A stretch of 64,000 nucleotides of DNA from Paenibacillus sp. 481 (GTDB lineage: Bacteria; Bacillota; Bacilli; Paenibacillales; Paenibacillaceae): NCBI RefSeq assembly GCF_021223605.1, contig NZ_CP075175.1:1530001-1594000 (forward strand), in the 5' to 3' direction. How positions within the stretch are numbered: the stretch's first letter is position 1; each line of letters begins with the position of its first letter. Of the stretch, positions 62,408 to 64,000 are shown in pieces. The notes beneath the pieces are model-generated. The model worked only from the letters and a program-made list of their open reading frames with translations. It did no database searches and was not told where the DNA came from. The position numbers and the translations under genes were made by a program.

Positions 62408-62472
62408 TGGATTCCATATCTGCTGCTCTATACCGTTGTTCCTGCTTAGAGCAAGGCTAGATATGGAATCCA
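62408..62472. terminator. bidirectional terminator, oxidoreductase / metC-like
   Basis: TGGATTCCATATCT (62408-62421) pairs perfectly with AGATATGGAATCCA (62459-62472); inside is a second stem TGCTCT/AGAGCA. It is flanked by AT-rich sequence on the plus side (GCTATTTTAAAA). Two adjacent 8-bp direct repeats GATGTAGG lie just before it. Confidence 0.75.
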
Positions 62473-62499
62473 GCTATTTTAAAATGTGAATCTTCACGC

Positions 62500-63699
62500 T
62501 TACTTCTCGCTGCAATTCAACCCTATCCGCGCAAATGAACGCTTCATATCTTCAATTAGCAAATTCGGGTCTTCCAAGCCAATATAAAGCCGCACAAGGC
62601 GTAGCGTCTTACCGTCTTCCTCACACGTATTTCGCCATACTTGCACAAGGCTTTCATAGCCGCCCCAGCTCAAGCCGATGCGGAACATATCAAGCCCGTC
62701 CGCCCATTGCTGTATTTGTTCGGCAGAAAGCGCAGCCTCAAATGAGAACAAGCTGCCATAACCACTCTGCTGCCGCTCAGCCAACTCGTGCTGTGGATGG
62801 CTAGTCAGGCCTGGGTGGTTAACACGCTCCACGAACGGGAGCCCTTCCAAGAAGCTCGCCACCTGCAAGCCGTTCTGCTGGAGCTTCTCCATCCGCAGCG
62901 GCAACGTGCGCAATCCGCGCATCGCAAGTGACGCCACTTGCGGCGTCATAATGCCGCCGAGCAGCCAGAATTCTTCCTTGCCGATGCGGTCAAGCCGCTC
63001 TTTCGAGCCGATGATAACACCGCCGATGATGTCGCTATGACCGCCGACATACTTGGTTAGCGAGTGCACGACAAGGTCGATGCCTAGCTGTAGCGGATTT
63101 TGATAAATCGGTGAAGCCCACGTATTATCAATGATCGTCGTTGCACCGATGCGCTTAGCCAGTTCTGCGCAGGCTTGTAAGTCTTGCAGCCTGAACGTCA
63201 TGCTCGTCGGGCTTTCCAAAAAAATAAGCGTCGTATTAGGTTTCACCGCTGCTTCAATCGCTGCCATGTTCTCTCCGTGCACGAAAGTCGTTTCGACCCC
63301 GAAACGGCGCAAATAATTTTCTAAAAAATCACGTATCGGCCAGTAAATATACTCCACGCAAATGACGTGGTCGCCAGCTTTAACAGCTGACAAAATCGAA
63401 GCCGAAATCGCGGCCATGCCTGATGCAAAGCACCGTGCTGACTCACCGCCTTCAAGCAGCGCTAAGCGGCATTCCAACTCGTTCACTGTAGGATTGTTAC
63501 CACGGGTGTACAAATGATGCTGAAGCGGTGCATCAAGCGCCTCATAAAACGCTTCATGCGTAGGAAAAGTGAACAGGCTGTTCTGATACATAGGCATTGT
63601 AACAGCGCCATGATGCCGCTCATCGTGACAGTCATGTGCGACTAGCGTCTGTTTGTCCCACTGTGTACACTTCTCTGGATTGTCTTTGCTTGTTGTCAT
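62500..63699 (-). CDS. metC: cystathionine beta-lyase / Cys-Met PLP enzyme
   Basis: 399 residues of the Cys/Met-metabolism PLP family (fold type I). PLP-binding lysine in VVHSLTKYVGGHSD; also ARCFASGMAAISASI, NTTLIFLESPTSMTF, TIIDNTWASP and YTRGNNPTV are typical. The SMTFR-type block and lack of cobalamin-type features favour cystathionine beta-lyase over gamma-synthase, but the exact reaction is uncertain. The frame is open to 63744; the ATG at 63699 with AAAGGGAAG is preferred. No S-box upstream. Confidence 0.85.
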   Translation of the reverse strand: MTTSKDNPEKCTQWDKQTLVAHDCHDERHHGAVTMPMYQNSLFTFPTHEAFYEALDAPLQHHLYTRGNNPTVNELECRLALLEGGESARCFASGMAAISASILSAVKAGDHVICVEYIYWPIRDFLENYLRRFGVETTFVHGENMAAIEAAVKPNTTLIFLESPTSMTFRLQDLQACAELAKRIGATTIIDNTWASPIYQNPLQLGIDLVVHSLTKYVGGHSDIIGGVIIGSKERLDRIGKEEFWLLGGIMTPQVASLAMRGLRTLPLRMEKLQQNGLQVASFLEGLPFVERVNHPGLTSHPQHELAERQQSGYGSLFSFEAALSAEQIQQWADGLDMFRIGLSWGGYESLVQVWRNTCEEDGKTLRLVRLYIGLEDPNLLIEDMKRSFARIGLNCSEK

Positions 63700-64000
63700 G
63701 TACCATTCTTCCCTTTCATTTTTAAACTTTCTGGACCGCTCCACTAATCTCCACAGTCATACTCTCTATAATACTCATGTTTTCGGTAGCCCTTTAGCGC
63801 TTCCACATGCATTACATTTCTTCATGTGTTCGTTCGACTTCATTCTATGTAGCTGCAATTTGAAGCTAGTGAACTAATGGTTCTCACATCATAACAATCG
63901 CCTTGTGCTTGTTCAACTCATTATTGCCTTAATCGTCGAACTTAAGGAAAAATTTACTTTACATACGAACATATGTTGCTATATTATTAGTGATATACCT
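63700..64000. other. intergenic region at right edge, with possible LexA box
   Basis: No gene is supported here. At 63966-63979 CGAACATATGTTGC fits the Firmicute LexA consensus CGAACN4GTTCG in eight of ten defined positions. It lies between a TTTACA and a TATATT/TATTAT element, suggesting a promoter for a gene on the plus strand beyond the edge. Confidence 0.35.

Noticed and set aside
63700-63960. S-box (SAM) riboswitch before the metC-like gene
   Set aside because: The region does not contain the conserved S-box core or a terminator/antiterminator pair.
1-64000. CRISPR array, insertion sequence or integron
   Set aside because: No regularly spaced repeats, transposase or integrase genes, or terminal inverted repeats with target duplications were seen.

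Overview
The window looks like a chromosomal segment of a Paenibacillus-type endospore-forming Firmicute. The left edge holds the 5' end of a 16S rRNA gene with a Paenibacillus-like V1 region. Next to it lie ygxA, ygzB and perR, which also neighbour an rrn operon in Bacillus subtilis. The SigB partner-switching genes, gatCAB, the spore-associated yyaC and the many GGAGG-type ribosome binding sites agree. Most of the window is ordinary chromosome with clear Rho-independent terminators. I saw no insertion sequence, integrase, CRISPR array or tRNA gene.

Layout. 1-600: 16S start, leader and tandem rrn promoters (minus strand). 600-4500: ygxA, ygzB, a GH18 wall hydrolase, perR with a PerR box. 4577-7002: ECF sigma operon with two membrane proteins. 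7.1-8.4 kb: mgtC-like gene and an acetyltransferase. 8.5-11.8 kb: gatCAB with its promoter. 12-16 kb: M24 peptidase and a dedA/thioredoxin/metallo-hydrolase operon. 16.2-21.3 kb: cupredoxin-like protein, small unknowns, an O-antigen-ligase-like protein with a GC-rich tail, and a secreted Ig-like protein. 21.4-24 kb: PilZ protein and a membrane diguanylate cyclase. 24-32.6 kb: methyltransferase, sdpRI-like pair, hydrolase, a 31-residue holin-like toxin, yyaC, cutC, asparaginase, PAP2 phosphatase.

32.8-41.3 kb (minus strand) is a complete SigB control module: REC-PP2C phosphatase, large hybrid kinase, CheR-type methyltransferase, a second soluble receiver-kinase, rsbV, rsbW, sigB. It resembles the RsbY/RsbK/RsbM arrangement known from the Bacillus cereus group. 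A consensus-like SigB promoter in front of rsbV uses the last codon and stop codon of the preceding kinase gene as its -35 element.

41.7-53 kb is the accessory region and the most unusual part. One minus-strand operon encodes a DcrB/Eag-like protein, a VgrG-like spike protein, two unrecognised proteins, a PAAR-like DUF4280 protein, a second VgrG-like protein fused to a YwqJ-type deaminase toxin, and a YwqK-type antitoxin. Downstream lie an orphan CdiA-type tRNase tip with its probable immunity gene, a SUKH-type immunity gene, broken toxin and ydcF-like remnants, dinB and a frameshifted endonuclease V gene. The orphan tRNase tip and the VgrG-borne deaminase tip begin at the same 14-bp sequence, coding for Gly-Met-Gly. 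This suggests a seam at which toxin tips are exchanged. No sheath, tube or baseplate genes are in the window, so how such a spike would be delivered from a monoderm cell is open.

53.2-64 kb: cystine symporter tcyP, an SH3-type secreted protein, thpR, a three-gene membrane glycosylation operon, a TerC-family metal exporter, a MerR regulator with its target promoter (19-bp spacer containing a perfect dyad) and quinone reductase, a MetC-type PLP enzyme, and a possible LexA box at the right edge.
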